Source: Heterocephalus glaber
Taxonomy: Eukaryota > Chordata > Mammalia > Rodentia > Bathyergidae
Assembly (NCBI RefSeq): GCF_000247695.1
Contig: NW_004624783.1
Coordinates: 2,238,541 to 2,302,540, forward strand
DNA: 64,000 bases
Reading direction: 5' to 3'
Both the position numbers and the translations under genes were made by a program. The notes under the pieces are model-generated. The model saw only the letters and a list, made by a program, of their open reading frames with translations. It was not told the DNA's origin and did no database searches. This document shows, piece by piece, positions 34,210 through 46,289 of this stretch (position 1 is the stretch's first letter; every line of letters starts with the position of its first letter).

Positions 34210-34812
34210 AGAGTGTGAAAACACCTCTGTGAGATTCCCCTTTTACTTTTTTGAGGGTACATATACAAACATGGAATTGCTAGGTTATGTAGTAACTCTA
34301 TATTTAATTTCTTTTGAAGAACCATCATATAAATTTTCTGCAATGTCTGCAACTTTTTACATTCCCAACAACAGTGCACAAGGTTTCCAGTTTCTCCACT
34401 TCCTCACCAACACTTGTTACTTTCTGTTTTGTGAGAGGAGCCAGCCTGATGGGTATGAACCTCATACAGTACATTCTCCTAATGATTATGATGCTTATTG
34501 CTCATCTTTACATCTTCTTTGGAAAAATCTCCAAAGTCCTTCAAGTCTTTCCCCACTTTAAATTGGTTTTTGTTCTTTAAGTTATGAGTTCTTTATATAT
34601 TTTTTAAACTAGCCCTCTAGCAAAGGTTTGGTTATAAGTAGTTTATTCTAAACCATAGGTTGTGTTTTCCCTCTGTCGATTGTAATCTTTGAGGCATAGC
34701 ATATTTTAGCTTTGATGTAGTCCAATTTACCTATTTGTATGTTTATTGCCTGTGATTTTAGTGTCATATCCCAAAAAATCATTGCCAAAACCAATGTCAT
34801 GAAGCTTTTCTT

Positions 34813-36243
34813 AGTTGTTTGTTTGTTTGTTTTTCAGCTTTACTTTGGTATAACTGCTGAAAATTATATACAGTTCAGGTATACAGTTTGATGTTTTGAC
34901 ATAAATATACATTGTGAAATGATCATTGTAATAAAGCTTATTAATATATTATTCACCTCAAATAATTACTTTTCCTGTATCTTTCTTTCTTCCTTTCTTC
35001 CTTCTTTTTATGTGTGTTTTTGTGTGTGTACTTAAAATCTATAGTCTTAGGGGTCCGGGGATGTAGCTCAGTGGTGCCTCACCTGCCTGGCAAGTGCAAA
35101 AAATCTACACTCTTAGTAAATATAAATATACAATACAGTATTATTAACTATGGTCATCATACTATATATTAGATCTTCAGAACTTATTTATTTTTCTTGA
35201 AACTTTGTACACTTTGATCAATGTCTCTCCATTTCACCCTCCCCAAAGTCCCTGGAAATTATCATTCTATTCTCTGTTATTGTCAGTTTTACTTTTCTTT
35301 AAAAAATTCAACATATGAGATCATATTCTGTCTTTCAGAATCTGATTTATTTATTTTACTTAGTATAATGTCCTCCAGATTCATTCATGATATTACAAAT
35401 GGCAGAATTCTCCTTCTTTTAAAAACTGAATAATATTTATATATGCTACATTTTTTTCTTTATCCATTCAACTGTTGATGTACTAGGTTATTTCCATATC
35501 TTGGTCATCATGAATACTGCTGCAATCGACATGAGAGCACAAATTCCTCTTAAAGATCCTGATTTCATTTCTTTTGGATATGTACCCAGGAATAGGATTG
35601 CTTGGTCATATACTAGTTTTATTTTTAGTATTTTTTTATTTTGTTTAATTTTTAATATTTTAAAAGGAAACTCATACTGTTTTCCATAATGGCTGTACTA
35701 ATTTATATTCAAGAGAGTTCAAAAGTTCCCTTTTCTCCATATCCTTGCCAACATTCGTTTTCCTGATAACTGGTGATGTTGAGCACCTTTCCATATTTCT
35801 GTTAGCCATCTGTACGTCTTCTTTAGAAAAATATCTATTCAGATTCTTTGTTTCATTTGTAATTGGGTTGATTTTTTGTTGCATTTTGTTTCTGCTAATG
35901 ATTTGGATTTATTCCTTATATATTTTTGATATTAGCCCCTTATCAGGTAAATAATTTGCAAATAATTTTCCCATTCACTCCTTTTGAGTTTTTCCTTGAT
36001 ACGCAGAAACATTTTAGTTTGATGCAATGGCACTTATCTGACTTTGCTCTTAATTGCCTGGACTTCTGTGTCAACCTGAAAAAATCTTAACCAAGAAAAA
36101 TGTCAAGAATATTTTCTCCTATTTTTCCTTCTAGTAGTTTTACAGTTTTAGGTCTTTGTTTTGAGTTGATTTTCATGTATGGTGTGAGATGGGGGTCCAA
36201 TTTCATTCTTCTGCATGTAGACACCCAACATCACTTGTTGAAA
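34813..36243 (-). mobile_element. second L1 3' end (antisense), directly after the first
   Basis: T-rich tail (GTTTGTTTGTTTGTTTTTCA), 3' UTR landmarks TTGTGAAATGATCATTGTAA and ACAATACAGTATTATTAACT, then ORF2-tail landmarks ATGTACCCAGGAATAGGATT, TGTTTTCCATAATGGCTGTA and GGTGTGAGATGGGGGTCCAA. A different L1 subfamily from the preceding fragment, same orientation. Confidence 0.86.
35051..35099 (+). mobile_element. ID fragment with 5' half only
   Basis: GGGTCCGGGGATGTAGCTCA through CTGGCAAGTGC, then directly into A's; the B-box half is missing. Duplication AAAATCTATAGTCTTAG / AAAATCTACACTCTTAG at 35034-35050 and 35100-35116 (two mismatches). Confidence 0.85.
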
Positions 36244-36260
36244 AGACACTTCTGCTTTTT

Positions 36261-36357
36261 TGTTTTTGGGGGGTTTCTTTTGGTACCAGGGATTGAACAC
36301 AGGACCTTGTACTTGTGGGGTAGGCATAGGAACCACTGAGCTAAAACCCCGGTCCCT
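36261..36357 (-). mobile_element. ID-type SINE
   Basis: GGTACCAGGGATTGAACACA to CCACTGAGCTAAAACCCCGG. Perfect 17-bp duplication AGACACTTCTGCTTTTT at 36244-36260 and 36358-36374. Confidence 0.96.
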
Positions 36358-36898
36358 AGACACTTCTGCTTTTTAAAAAAATATTATTTGCTTTCTTTGA
36401 TTCTTCAGCTTCCTGCTGTAGTTAGACCTTGGATACCTCAACATCCTTTGTTAGTTACTGAGTCCCTTTGTTAAATTCTCTACAGATTTCTGCCTGGGCC
36501 TTATGTTTCCTGCTGGGCCCACGACTGATAGGAATGGTAAGTGAATCTAAACACAATCATTTGAAAGTAGCCAAGAAACTGCCCAATTAGTCCAGAGAGA
36601 TATTCACCTTGACTTTTAACATCCTGTTTGGAGGGGTTTTTTTTCTTTTTCTTTTTCTTTCCCCATCGGGAGGGAGAAGCTGAGGAAAGAGAAGAGAAGG
36701 AAAATTCTGATTTTTTTCTTTTTAAAAGCTAAAATTTCAAAGGGAAAACTTGATGTAAAAGACCAACATACCCTCCTGAACACTGATAAAGATAGTTATT
36801 ATAAACAGACCAGTAATAGGATTTTATACTACCAGAACCTTAAAGTAACCAAAAGTGATTCTATGATGTCCTCAAATCCGGTCAAGAAGTCAAGCATT

Positions 36899-37075
36899 GG
36901 GCTGAGTAAGGGTGCATCTCAGTGGCAGAGTGCTTACCTAGCATCAACCATGTTCTGGGTTTGATTGCAACACTGAACAACCAGAAAAAAAACTGGAGAT
37001 TTAGCTCAGTGGTTCTGCTGCCTGCCTCGCAAACACAGGGACCCGAGTTCGATCCCCAGTACCAAAAAAAAAAAA
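36899..37075 (+). mobile_element. two ID SINEs in tandem
   Basis: An older copy (36899-36985: GGTGCATCTCAGTGGCAGAG, GTTTGATTGCAACACTG) is followed by a younger one (36992-37075: ACTGGAGATTTAGCTCAGTG, GAGTTCGATCCCCAGTACC) seated in its A-tail. Confidence 0.9.
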
Positions 37076-37079
37076 GGTT

Positions 37080-39195
37080 AGGCACTGCTTATATATTACT
37101 CAGCCATGGAAATTTGTTTGCAATTTGGGTATAAGAGTCAAACTCATGGCTGGATTACATTAAGCAATAATTTATGAGAAGTTAGTGAGAAAGATGACAT
37201 CAATCTAGGACTGTCAAAGTGTTCTTTTAATCTTGTTCTTTTAGTCCTGTCTGAAAGTGATTACATCTTCTGGCTCCTTTTTCTTTTATGCGTTTGAACT
37301 TTCTAATTGGGCAAAGCCTTCCTCACCCTGAACTATATCAATTATTGACTAATCTGATGGAGTCCAGAAGAGCCTTCTGCCATCTAACTGTACTTGAATT
37401 AAATTATTCTGTGAACTACACCCAGGATCTTATAAACATAGGGATGAACTACACAGGTAGTCAGAACTATAGCACTTCCTACACCTGGAAGGTATCTCTA
37501 TTGCTGATTCAACAATTATGAAGTGCTGCTGCTATTCTTATAAATATTCCCACTTTTCAACAACATCTATCAGAATTGCAGGGTTAGGCTCAGGCCTCAG
37601 ATGAAAATCCACTATGTGTAGGAAATTTTGCAAACCCAACCCACTGCAAGGACAACTACCATCACAGTTTATCTGGTTACACAGTGAATTTCTAATCCGT
37701 TGACTTATCAAAAATTATTCATATCAATCTCTAATAAAATGGATTGGGTTATAGTTTAAAATATAGATAGAATGATATTCTCCTGACTAATCAGCCTACA
37801 CTTATTCAAATAATGGCTTAAATTAGGAGAGAAGACTTCCAAATTTGATTCATATCTCCTCACGCAACCATTTCTCAGAGAAGCTGCCACATCTTCTTAG
37901 ATAAATCCTAAACAATATTTTATATTTTCATTAAGCTTGTTTTTAAAAATGAAAGTAAAAAGACAAGGTATTTTTCACTCTGGCAATAAACCTGCACAGG
38001 CAGAGAATTAGGTGTCAGAATCTTTAGTAGCAGCCACATTATTTAGCTGATGAATTAACAGGAATTTGTGGAAGAGGAGGTAGGATTTAAAGTTAAAGCT
38101 GAATAACAATTAGGTTTTAGTGTCATTAAAATTCTACTTTCAGCTGCTACTAATTTTCTTTTGACCACAAAAGACATTAGTTTTTCTGTGTAAAGAGGAA
38201 GGAGATCTACACTGTTTTACAACAGTACCTTCCAAAAAGACTGCCACTGTAGTACGAGGTTGTCATTTGAATTGTGAAGACAGGAATAGATGAACAGAGA
38301 GGGCAAAATAGGGAAAGACAAGAATGTACATACTGTGGTGCAGGCTAGAATCTGGAAAGCATGAACAAACTCAGCAATACTGTTTCTCTAGGTAAGAAAA
38401 CAGGTGTGAGACAGTAACCAGCAAGAGCAGAGGCAGCCCCTGGGCCTCTCAGTAAACCTGGGAGCAGAGCACTGACTCATGTGGATATGGGCCAGATATT
38501 AACAAGAAAAGAATCAGATGCTTCAAAAGGAAGGATGGAGATGTCATGTAAGGCAAAAAACAAACAAACAAACAAAACAAGTCCTTTTAACTCCAAGCAA
38601 CATTGTGGCTATTGGGATTAAGCTGTCATTGAGATATTGATTTATATTTGGAACTTACATGGAGATGACAGTTTTAGAAACTAGTGCCCAAAAATGGAGC
38701 ACCTTGCTGTACTGAATATTTTAAACTGAAGAGATTTGAGAAAACCATAGAACCAGGAGGGTCAATGACCACCCCTCCCTTCTTCCCTGAAACAGGTCAC
38801 AAAACCTAGGAAGGATTTTTCTGGCCTTCCCTGAAGCAGATCATAAGGCCCTCATTGGAGAGATGCCCCCACCGGATGTTTGGAGGAAAGGAACATCAAA
38901 GAAGATGCTAAGAAGAATCTGAACAGGACTTGCTAACTTTCCCCCAAGTTGTTAGCATTACATCATACCCTTTCGCCTTGTCACATTTTTCTATGCCTTT
39001 CCACTCTTGATCAAAACCACTTCAGATAATACTTGGGTTGAACTGATATAAGGAAAACATAACTCCCAACCTGCTAGATGTCAAATGAGCTCAGTTTGTG
39101 GTCTTACAACATTGAAGAATGAAGTCGTGAACCAAAGAAGGAAGTTAGAAGAGTTCATTGGAAGTAAGAATAAGAATAGCTCCTAGATTTCCAGG
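37080..39195. other. intergenic, unassigned
   Basis: 37150-38250 looks single-copy and AT-rich. 38720-39195 has an LTR/ERV-like texture (CCACCCCTCCCTTCTTCCCT, CTTGGGTTGAACTGATATAA), but no family could be named. No exon recognised. Confidence 0.45.
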
Positions 39196-39198
39196 AGG

Positions 39199-39330
39199 GG
39201 TCCTGGGTGGGTGGCCACTAAGGCCCTTTGTCAGGGGTAAGTTATACAGCAAAATCACAATGTCGGTCCAATGTGACTCAAACTACAATCAACCTATAGG
39301 ATTACAAGTATAGCTATTATAGGCAGCTAA
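39199..39330 (-). mobile_element. ERV LTR fragment, inverted arm
   Basis: Reads TCAGGGGTAAGTTATACAGC, ATCACAATGT, CAAACTACAATCAACCTATA and GGATTACAAGTATA, the reverse complement (about 80% by eye) of 39752-39881. Confidence 0.75.
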
Positions 39331-39399
39331 GTTAGGTAGAAATAAATATATAGTCAAGGAGGGCCTAGGTGTTCAAGGAAGTCAGCAGAAAAAAATAAA

Positions 39400-39512
39400 G
39401 ACAGCTAGGCATGGTGGCTCATACCTGTAATCCCAGTATTTAGGAGGCTGAGGCAGGAAGATGGGCCTGTGAGTTCAAGGCCATCCTGAAGAAGGCCAGG
39501 CCCAAGATAAAA
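39400..39512 (+). mobile_element. B1 SINE
   Basis: GCTAGGCATGGTGGCTCATA, TGTAATCCCAGTATTTAGGA, GGCTGAGGCAGGAAGATGGG and GAGTTCAAGGCCATCCTG. It lies between the two inverted LTR arms. Confidence 0.88.
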
Positions 39513-39659
39513 ACACAGTGGCCAGACCTACATGCCTCCTAAGGGATAAACAATGAATTGAGATTATATTGTAATTAGTACCACCTAGACCATTAAGTGC
39601 AGATAGGCATCAGATCCCCAAGTGAGTGAGCAGAATATCTGGACCTACCCCTTCCCAAA

Positions 39660-39945
39660 AATGTCTCTGTTTCAGAAGTCATAGATAAGCCATGGTTAAT
39701 GAAGCCAGACATATACCCTAGCTAGGTGCCTCACTTCCCTACTGGATCAATATTAGCTAAGCGGGTATACTTGTAATCCCATAGGTTGATTGTAGTTTGA
39801 CCCACATTGTATCCACATTGTGACTTTTCTGTATAAACTACCCCTGACCAAAGGCCTAGGGTCCAACCCACTTTCAGGACCTCTCCTGTCTCTCAAGAGC
39901 TATCTCTCAATAAACCTTTCCTAGTCTTCACCTCCTTTGTCCCTT
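39660..39945 (+). mobile_element. ERV class I-like LTR, 3' part
   Basis: Contains CTGTATAAACTACCCCTGAC (TATA-like), a pyrimidine-rich run, and CTCTCAATAAACC, with a polyadenylation signal at 39909-39914. This promoter-to-polyA spacing is that of a gammaretrovirus-like R region. No internal coding sequence was found. Confidence 0.65.
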
Positions 39946-40189
39946 GGAATTCATTCTTCAATTTCAGAGGCCATGAATTTGGCACATCTGACATTTAATA
40001 GATTGGGAGTTATAGCTCTCCTATATCATAGCCACTTAGCTAATATTGATCCAATAAGGGAAATGAGTCATGTAGCCAGAGTACATGGAAAGAACAAAGG
40101 CATTTTTAAGAAGGGAAGAGAGTACGGGTCCGAACGTTCTGGGCATCTGCTTATGTGTCTGATGCCTGGCTGAGCCCACTGGACTAGGT

Positions 40190-41830
40190 GATGCTAATTA
40201 CAGTACAATCTCGAGCTGCTGTTTATCTCTAAGGAGGGGAGGCTTCGGGTCTGGCTATTGGATGTCCATCCTGAGGCCTGCCTCTCTTCAGATTTGCCTC
40301 CAGCCACGATTCTGATGTCTTTATTTTTCTGTGCTGACTTTCTCAAGGGCCCAATCCCTCTCTGACTACATATTAATTTCCATCTCACTTAGCTGTCTTT
40401 AATATTACTACCTCTTCAGGTCTTTATTTCTTTATGAAGATGCCTGTGTCACATGAAAATTTATGTTAAATAAATTTTCTCTTACTAATCTGAATTTTGA
40501 GAGCCCTACACAATATACTTAGGGTTGGTAGAAGGAAAAAGATATTTTTCCTCTCTTTCAGGACAGGACTTGAGTTATAGCACAATTATTCCTTTTCTCC
40601 CCTCTCCCAAACAAATGCCCGGTGCTCTTTTAATGTCACCAGGACAATCCGCCTACCTAATTCCTGATTAAAGATAATAAATATAGCAACTGAATATATT
40701 TCACTGTTGAGCAGGCCCATTGAAGTATTAATTGAGAGCAAAAGATCATAAGCCTTTTAATTAAGTGACAAACTAGAATCTGAGCTGTGGACTGTCAGAT
40801 ACAATTCTGAGTTCAACCATTCAAAAACTGAAGCACTGATGGAGAGGAAATATTACAGCTTAAGGAAGGTATGGAAATCCAAAATAAGGATAGGGCCACC
40901 ACAGCTAAAACTCAAGATCATTACAGTATTAGGAAAAACTAGACATTCTTCTTAAAGCAAGTCTGGTAAACACACAGCTCCCGGAGAAAAGCAGCAAATC
41001 AAAGAAAGCTGAGTCTGTAAATTTTGAGCCACTCAACTAAAATAGAGGAACAAGAATTTGCTCTCAAAGAACAAGAGTTAAAAAGAGAGCTGCCAAGAGA
41101 GGCTGAGATAAGAAAGGAATGACTCAGCAGGAAGATGGTAGGCCTCTTAAAAATGAAATGTGGGTCAGAGCTTCAGCTCTCTCCAGCCTTCCTAATAGCT
41201 CTTCAGAGGGTGGCTCTGTTCACTTTGTAGCCATCCCTTAAAGACACAAGGACACGCATCCCATTGACCTCATCGCAGCACTAAAAGGGTTCACATTCAG
41301 TTGGAAGATGCCAGTCCTTCTTTGTAATTTACATACTAAACAGAAGCTTCTAGATTCCTGGAATTTCCCTTAGGAAGACAAAATAAATGAGAAGAGGTCC
41401 TTAGGCTAACTCATGATCTAGTAGGAGATACTGAACCAAATCCAGATCATTCTTTATGGGTGAGCACCGTAATACAGTGTGATGGACGCTAAAATAGGAA
41501 GCTATGGCCTGAGCACTGAGGAAAAGCAGAGGAGGTGGTACTTGCCGGCTGACCCTTTCTGAACCTAACACTTCTCAGGGTCATAGCCTAGTGAACAGTG
41601 GAGCAACAAGTCCTTGCAGAAGAGAGAAACAGCATGCCAGTTTTTCCTTTTTTGAGTCCCCTAACTTACTAGACTGGCTCAACATGTTTTCTTTCCTGAG
41701 TATTTATGAAAAATACTTTATCTTACCAGTTTTCCCCAGAGACTGTATGGAACTGTAAATTATTTAATGTGTTTTCTCTGAAAATGTATCTGTCGGTTAT
41801 CGGGTAGCTTCATCTAAAAATGGCTCACAA
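40190..41830. other. intergenic, unassigned
   Basis: No exon or named repeat recognised. 40640-40810 is AT-rich with TAATT cores and looks non-repetitive. Confidence 0.4.
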
Positions 41831-42560
41831 TTAAACATTACCAGGTTTGGGGCTGCTCGTCTCTCCTTCTGGGGTTGGATTCCAGGTTCTTCTTGTATCA
41901 AAGAATTGAATGAAATGAGCCAAAAGCAGTGATAAAGTTTATTTGAAAAAGTAAAAATGAAGTGTTATGGTTTGGGTCTGAATGTCCCCCCAAAGCCTCA
42001 TGTGGTCATAGGCTTGATCTAGAGTGTGTGAAGCTGGAATTGATTCATGATGCAATGCTGGGCTCAAGGGCACTAGGATTAAGGGAGTGAGTGCTACCTG
42101 CCCTAAGTAGTCTGAATAAAATAAAAGGGGCAGGGAGCCATTCTTAAGGTTCCCTTGTTGCCTTTGTGACCTTGTCTGAACCATGTTGTTTCTCCTCTGC
42201 AGTGGCTGTTTGCCATCCCTGCCTTGGAGCCAGCCAATTATGGACTGAAACCTCTATGAACTGTAAGAACTCTAAGCCAAATAAACCCTTTCCCTTTTAC
42301 CTTTGGATGTGGGTATTTTGTCTGAGCAGCAAGAGAAAAGTAAGTAGCACAAAGAGTGAGGGAAAAACTGGCTCTGCAGTGCAAGGCTGGGCTGGGTAAA
42401 AGAGGAAAAAGTAAGATAAAAGCAGACCCTAGAGGAAGCAGGGCAGGATATTGTAAGGAAAGCCACAATAGCAAGCTCTTCTTGGTGTCTGTGTCCTTTT
42501 ATGCTGACTAAATCTCAAGGAAACCCATGAGAACTTCCACATGTGGGTCCTGAGAGGCGG
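41830..42560 (-). mobile_element. ERV LTR split by a MaLR LTR
   Basis: AATGAGCCAAAAGCAGTGAT and AAAGTTTATTTGAAAAAG (reverse AATAAA) lie left of the MaLR LTR. GGGAAAAACTGGCTCTGCAG and GCAAGGCTGGGCTGGG lie right of it. Together they read as one reverse LTR with the MaLR LTR inserted. Confidence 0.5.
41963..42351 (+). mobile_element. MaLR-type solo LTR
   Basis: Starts TGTTATGGTTTGGGTCTGAA, has CCCAAAGCCTCATGTGGTCA, CCAATTATGGACTGAAACC and AAATAAACCCTTTCCC (polyA signal), and ends GAGAAAAGTAAGTAGCACA. Confidence 0.88.
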
Positions 42561-42839
42561 TGCTGGGATCCCATGCCTCAGGCTGATATCAGATCTAGGC
42601 CATCCTGTTGAAAATCTGCGAGTTCTGGCAAGAAGTCCCTGTGTAGGGCTTTGGGATCTGTTCTGTGCATGTGTTTTGGGATCTTGTGATTAACAGGTCA
42701 CACCTACTTCCCCAGCCAGTTTTGCCATGCCCTAATCGCCTATGTCAAACCCACTAGCAAATTAATAAGCACCTTGTCCACAGGGTACTGCCACCATTTC
42801 AAAGATACATGAACTTTACAGGAAGGGTATCTATTCTAT

Positions 42840-42990
42840 TCCAGGCACCATAGTGCATTCTTTACATACTTTGTGTACTTCATGTTTCTTAATATTCACA
42901 TGGGGATTTGCTATCCCTATGTTGCCGATGAAGAAACAGAGTTTAGGGTGATCGGGAGACTTTCCTACCAGTACATGCACTGCTTTGTAC
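42840..42990 (+). mobile_element. MIR-like SINE
   Basis: TTGCCGATGAAGAAACAGAG with the preceding TATTCACATGGGGATTTGC: diverged MIR core. Confidence 0.45.
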
Positions 42991-43324
42991 AGCACCAAAA
43001 TATATGAACCCAATTCTTCTGATCCCAAAGCCTGTGTTCTTTCTACCATAATAAAACCATCCCACAAAATACTGAAATACAATGAAGAACACCTGAAATT
43101 TCTTAGAGGGGAAAAGCTATTATTGATTAATAAATAGATTAAAATATTGAGTCATGAGAAAGCAAAGCCAGAGCATAGCCCAAAAATCAACTGCTTAAAG
43201 ATGAGAGATTCCCCACCTCCACTCTACCCTTTCTTCCTAAAAGAAACTCTGCTCTTTCAGGAACCCTGACTTCCAGTGGCCCTGAGGTAGGACAGAAGAA
43301 ATAAAGATAGGTAGAAGGGAGACA

Positions 43325-43490
43325 AGAAAATTTTTATTTTATTTTATTATTTATTTATTTATTATGGTGGAGGGCGTGAGACAAGGTCTCATTATGTGAT
43401 GCAGGCTGGCCGCAAACTCACTATTAGCACAGGCTGGCCTCGAACTCATGCCAATCCTGCCTCAGGCTCAGTGCACCAGCAAGCCCAGCA
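43325..43490 (-). mobile_element. B1 SINE
   Basis: GAGACAAGGTCTCATTATGT, GCAGGCTGGCCGCAAACTCA repeated as CACAGGCTGGCCTCGAACTC, then CCTGCCTCAGGCTCAGTGC. The tail is (TTTA)n. Confidence 0.92.
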
Positions 43491-44814
43491 AGGATAATTT
43501 TAATTTTAAAATTCTACGTTAAGGAAAATATAGCTTCAGGACACAAAGTTACCCAAGGGTACAGTGCCTTTTTTCCCTTCCAGGAAAATTTTTCCAAAAA
43601 ATTCCCAGGAGTCTGAAAATTACAATAAGCCTATAAATTGGGCCTGTGCTTTTTACCTACAAACTGAGCCTGCATTTTTTTTTCCCTCTGATGCTATAGA
43701 TTCACAAATTCTACAGACTTCCACCCTCAAGAAAACAAAATTATTAATTAGTTACCATAGTTTTAAACTTCAAGTACATCCAAATGGTTTGTATTTTAGT
43801 GTCAAAAATAGTTTATTTAATTAGCTTATGAATGAGATAGGTAGCTAGGGAAGAGCCTGAGATAGAGTTGGGTGATCAGTCATACTGATGGGAATTCAAA
43901 CAAGAATAAACAATGAACTAGGACTCTGGATCAAGAATAAACTTCTTCAGGCAACATGGAATGCAGCCCCTTCCGAAGTGCAGCCATTCCCTACTAAATT
44001 CCTAAGTTTTGAAGAAGTTAAAATGCAAAAGAAACAGGTTTCTTTAATCCTTTAAAAATCCAAATTTCCTTTAAAACCTACATGTTGAATAACTGGGTTG
44101 AAGTCTGAATTCCAATTGGTCACTTTTTATCCAGAGAGCCACCGGTGATAGATGGCCACTAAACAATTGAGCAATCCTTCAGCTCTAGATTGAGAGGTCA
44201 TATGGCCAACCTCTCTGGACCCCTCTTGTAAATCCACCAGCTACTTTTCTTATTATTATTTCCAGTAAAATTCCCCTAACCTCCTTTTTTTGGCTCGTGA
44301 CTTCATTCTTTGATGTTTGCAGAACCGCAAGCTCAGTACATTTGGTTCCACTAATCTAGCCCACCAACGATAACCTGACAGACACTAGGAATACATGTCC
44401 TAGGTCTCCTAGACTATCCATCTTGAGGACACCTCCACCCAGGAGCACATAAATACTGCCAGCCTCAGGCCACAGTGCACCTCTCTCTTGAGCATCTGTA
44501 GTCTTATTTTCTCTGAATACTTCCTTAACTCTGTCTAAGAAACTATGCCTCTCACTGACCTGTCTCAAAATGCTTTTCTGTGATATGAGACTTTGAACCT
44601 ACTACCTACTCTGTGGATGGATGGGTGGATGGGTCTCCATCTTCACTTTGTGGGGACCACCTTGGATCCCAGCAGGTGACAGCCCTACTCAGTGACAGCC
44701 CCTTGATTGATGTCAGCCAGTCAAGCCAGTTTTTTATTTAGGATGGATACATGGAACTTGTCTGATCACTGATAAGTCTATGATTGTAGGGCCTCTGGGA
44801 ACAATTTTCCTGCC

Positions 44815-45005
44815 TCCCCCCAGGGGACTGAACGTAGGGCTTTGCATATACTAGGAAAGTGCTCTACCACTGAACTATATCCCCAGTCACCCTCTTTTTT
44901 ATTTTGAGACAGCATCTCACTAGGTTGCCCAGGCTGACCTTGAACTCATGATTCCACTGCCTCAGCCTCCTTGGGATTGCAGGTGTGCCCCACCAACCTG
45001 GTGGG
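44815..45005 (-). mobile_element. B1+ID dimeric SINE
   Basis: Reverse ID part (GGGACTGAACGTAGGGCTTT, CACTGAACTATATCCCCAGT), then reverse B1 part (TTTGAGACAGCATCTCACTA, GCCTCAGCCTCCTTGGGATT). Confidence 0.92.
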
Positions 45006-45011
45006 AAATTT

Positions 45012-45104
45012 CATTTATTTATTTATTTTTGGTACTGGGGATCAAACTCAGGACCTCGCACTTGCCAGGCAGGCACTGTGCTGCTGAGCTACACCCCCAG
45101 CCCA
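45012..45104 (-). mobile_element. ID-type SINE
   Basis: (TTTA)n, GGTACTGGGGATCAAACTCA, CTGCTGAGCTACACCCCCAG. It directly follows the dimer. Confidence 0.92.
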
Positions 45105-45514
45105 GAATCTTTTTTAAAAAGTTTCCAGGAAAAGACAGATGATCTCTTTTTGCATGGATTTGTGACTGTTCCACATAGGGCTCATAGGGATCTTTGAGAT
45201 TCCAAGGCTGGCTTTTGATGACACGGTGGACAGGTGCAACATATCCAAACCTGTGTCTTTGGGTATGTCAGTGAGCTTCCCCATTCACAACGTTTGTTAT
45301 ACACATGAATCATCCCCTCGGCTGTTAAAGCCACTGGTCGATAAAGTCTTAACCATCCATTTTCTATAGCCCTGCTCTTCGTTTTCTTTTCTCTAAAACA
45401 GGGAGTTGATAGAAGCTTTCCAATCATCTATGCTTTATGGCTTAAAGAAAAGGAATCTTAGGAGAAATTACTGTACAACTTCCGGGTTCCAAAGCTCCTC
45501 TTTTGTAAAGGTTT

Positions 45515-45848
45515 TAAAATTAATTTTATTGGTACAGTTTAGGTATACAGTATAATGACATTCATCATTGGAAATTTGCACCTTTACATACTCTCTTGGT
45601 TCTTATTTTTTCCCCATTCCCCTGCCCTCCCTTCAACCCCTCCATCCCTCCCTATTTACAAAGACTTTGTTTCCATTTTTTCATTTTCTCATATTAATTC
45701 CATTCCCTTCTTTCCTTTCCCCTACCCCTCCCACTTCCCCTTCCCCTTTGCCCCCTTTCCTCCTATTACACATCTATTATACCTTTTAGTCCTTATTTAC
45801 ACTTTCAGTTTCTCACACTAGAGAAACTATTCAGTATTTTGTATAAAG
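45515..45848 (-). mobile_element. 5'-truncated L1 3' UTR, inverted copy
   Basis: Reverse complement of the 23.8-kb element: GTATACAGTATAATGACATTC, the CCCTCC-rich tract and the distal CTAGAGAAACTATTCAGTATTT segment are all present in order. Possible imperfect duplication TTTTGTAAAG / TTTTGTATAAAG at the ends. Confidence 0.85.
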
Positions 45849-46289
45849 TTTTTTTTAAAGCAGATTAGAGTAGAAGAATTCCCTTCCTCTCTCTGGTTCA
45901 GGCATGTGAATTTTAAACTCCTGAAAATGACCCACCTTCTTGGTCAGCAGGATGAATTTGGGGTCTGTGGAGGGAGCCTGGGGTCCCTTGGCTCTTTTAT
46001 CATTTGCCTTTATGGTGGCTGTCTCCGATGGTTAAATGGTTACTCAAGCTATTTTGCCTCTTTTTTTTTTTTATAGAATCTAGGGCAGTTAATCATTTCA
46101 CATTCATTTCTCATTTGTAATTTAGAGAGCTTTCTCTGTGAAATGCAAAGCAATTTCACAGGAAGCCACAGGAAACTTCTCTCCCCACATTCCTTCATAA
46201 GATCAAACAAGTATCTGTCAACAAAGGGCAGTCATCCTGGACTCAAGCCCTTTAATATGATAATGAGATAATGCCAGGTCTGGATTTCT

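Larger units (their letters stand above)
33560..34812 (-). mobile_element. L1 3' UTR and ORF2 tail (antisense), two IDs inserted
   Basis: The 3' UTR landmarks GCAATCACCACTACCATCCA and CTGAACTTTTTCATCTTGC are followed by ORF2-tail landmarks GAATAATATTCCACTGCATG, GGAATTGCTAGGTTATGTAG and CATTCCCAACAACAGTGCAC. No intact frame. IDs sit at 33902 and 34126. Confidence 0.85.
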
